In this document: in pieces, positions 63,437 through 64,000 of the stretch
Position numbering within the stretch: position 1 is the first letter of the stretch
Layout: each line of letters begins with the position of its first letter
From: DASZIT01 sp963770635
GTDB lineage: Bacteria > Actinomycetota > Acidimicrobiia > Acidimicrobiales > RAAP-2
Assembly: GCA_963770635.1 (NCBI GenBank)
Contig: CAVYQI010000003.1
Coordinates: 564,716-628,715, forward strand
Length of the DNA: 64,000 bases
Direction: 5' to 3'
Made by a program: the position numbers and the translations under genes
The notes under the pieces: model-generated
What the model saw: only the letters and a program-made list of their open reading frames with translations
Told to the model about the DNA's origin: nothing
The model's database searches: none

Positions 63437-64000
63437 CCAAGTCGTCCAACGGCCGGTCCTCTATATATAGGGACTCGAAGGGCAGCTGGCACGGGTGGGT
63501 GAGCTACGGGTTCGATCCAAACGGCCGCCGTCGCAAGCACGTGAGGGCTCGGACCAAGCGAGAGATGGCGGAAAAGGTGGCCCGACTTGAGGGCCAGCGA
63601 GACTCAGGATACCTGGGTGATCGTCCGTTCACCATCGCCGAGTGGTTGGACATCTGGATCGAAGGGCGGATAATCGCCGGCGTTCGGCCCAAGACCGCCG
63701 AGGGATATAACGTCGATCGCCATCACATCGTCGAGGCAATCGGCTCGGTCAGACTCGACCGATTCGGTGCCGACCACGTCGACAGCTTGTGGCGGTCGAT
63801 CCTCGGCGCCGGGGCCGGGCCCGCCACCTGCGCCCATGTCCGTCGGACGCTGTCCGCGGCGATCAACGCCGCGGTGGACCGTGGGCACGTGGCTCGCAAC
63901 CCCGTCCGGTTCTCCCCGCCCCCCGCCGCCCGCTACGACCCACCCGAGATCGAGCCGCTCACGGCCCCAGCAATACGTACGGTTGAAGGTAGGCACCACA
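63433..64000 (+). CDS. Tyrosine-type site-specific integrase, 3' end outside window
   Basis: The first 189 codons from GTG 63433. The N-terminal AP2-like arm-binding domain is GSWHGWVSYGFDPNGRRRKH, then TKREMAEKVARLEGQRDSGY. The core-binding SAM-like domain is FTIAEWLDIWIEGRIIAGVR through THLGARC-type helices (CAHVRRTLSAAINAAVDRGH, VARNPV). The catalytic R-H-R-Y domain lies to the right of the window. Oriented away from tRNA-Ala and preceded by an excisionase, it is the integrase of an element inserted at that tRNA. Confidence 0.9.
   Translation, partial: MTKSSNGRSSIYRDSKGSWHGWVSYGFDPNGRRRKHVRARTKREMAEKVARLEGQRDSGYLGDRPFTIAEWLDIWIEGRIIAGVRPKTAEGYNVDRHHIVEAIGSVRLDRFGADHVDSLWRSILGAGAGPATCAHVRRTLSAAINAAVDRGHVARNPVRFSPPPAARYDPPEIEPLTAPAIRTVEGRHH

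Overview
The window is high-GC DNA with dense, often overlapping genes. It carries a WhiB regulator, a Get3/ArsA-like ATPase pair beside it, a CeoB/CeoC (TrkA) pair, a GlnR-type regulator next to two glutamine synthetases, and fused branched-chain-substrate (Liv) transporters. This combination points to a non-mycelial actinobacterium, most likely of the class Acidimicrobiia (inferred from gene families and synteny, not from a marker gene). Many conserved genes are interrupted by single-base indels, often in short C or A runs. Part of the apparent gene decay may therefore be sequencing error.

Layout. 1-8.7 kb is an accessory stretch: a partial sulfatase, a hydrolase-adenylate cyclase, two DHA2 drug-efflux transporters, a DUF2182 membrane protein, an ArsR regulator with a truncated SRPBCC partner, two SDR dehydrogenases and a truncated HxlR regulator. 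8.9-15.6 kb is one translationally coupled Liv cassette: a LivH-LivM fusion, an MFS-LivF-LivG fusion and a binding protein. 15.8-16.1 kb holds an IS481 remnant and a 39-bp piece of tRNA-Thr. 16.1-20.9 kb holds CtaG, SCO1, BlaI, an M56 peptidase, a second CtaG and a lipoprotein; it ends at the intact tRNA-Thr and so looks like a tRNA-flanked island.

21.3-51.7 kb is mainly core genome: holB-tmk-topA, H+-pyrophosphatase, a KimA-like permease fused to an OB-fold domain, ceoB/ceoC, a HAD phosphatase, an RpoD-family sigma factor, NAD synthetase, the glnII-glnA-glnR nitrogen cluster with an 11-bp periodic box upstream, an alkyltransferase-like protein, RidA, an A-type Fe-S carrier, Mrp, a Nudix protein and a hydrolase. 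A DUF929-VKOR-DUF929 thiol-redox module follows, then WhiB, two Get3/ArsA ATPases, a receiver protein and a CBS protein.

51.7-64 kb contains a degenerate tRNA-Pro copy, a hybrid histidine kinase, intact tRNA-Pro, a perfect 18-bp palindrome in front of an HTH-Clp_N protein, an aldo/keto reductase, polyphosphate kinase and inorganic pyrophosphatase. At tRNA-Ala(TGC) a second integrated element begins: 17-bp tandem repeats, IS30 and IS481 insertions, an excisionase and a tyrosine integrase that runs off the window. Functional themes are pyrophosphate/polyphosphate metabolism, nitrogen control, K+ homeostasis and exported-protein thiol chemistry. No CRISPR array or rRNA was seen.
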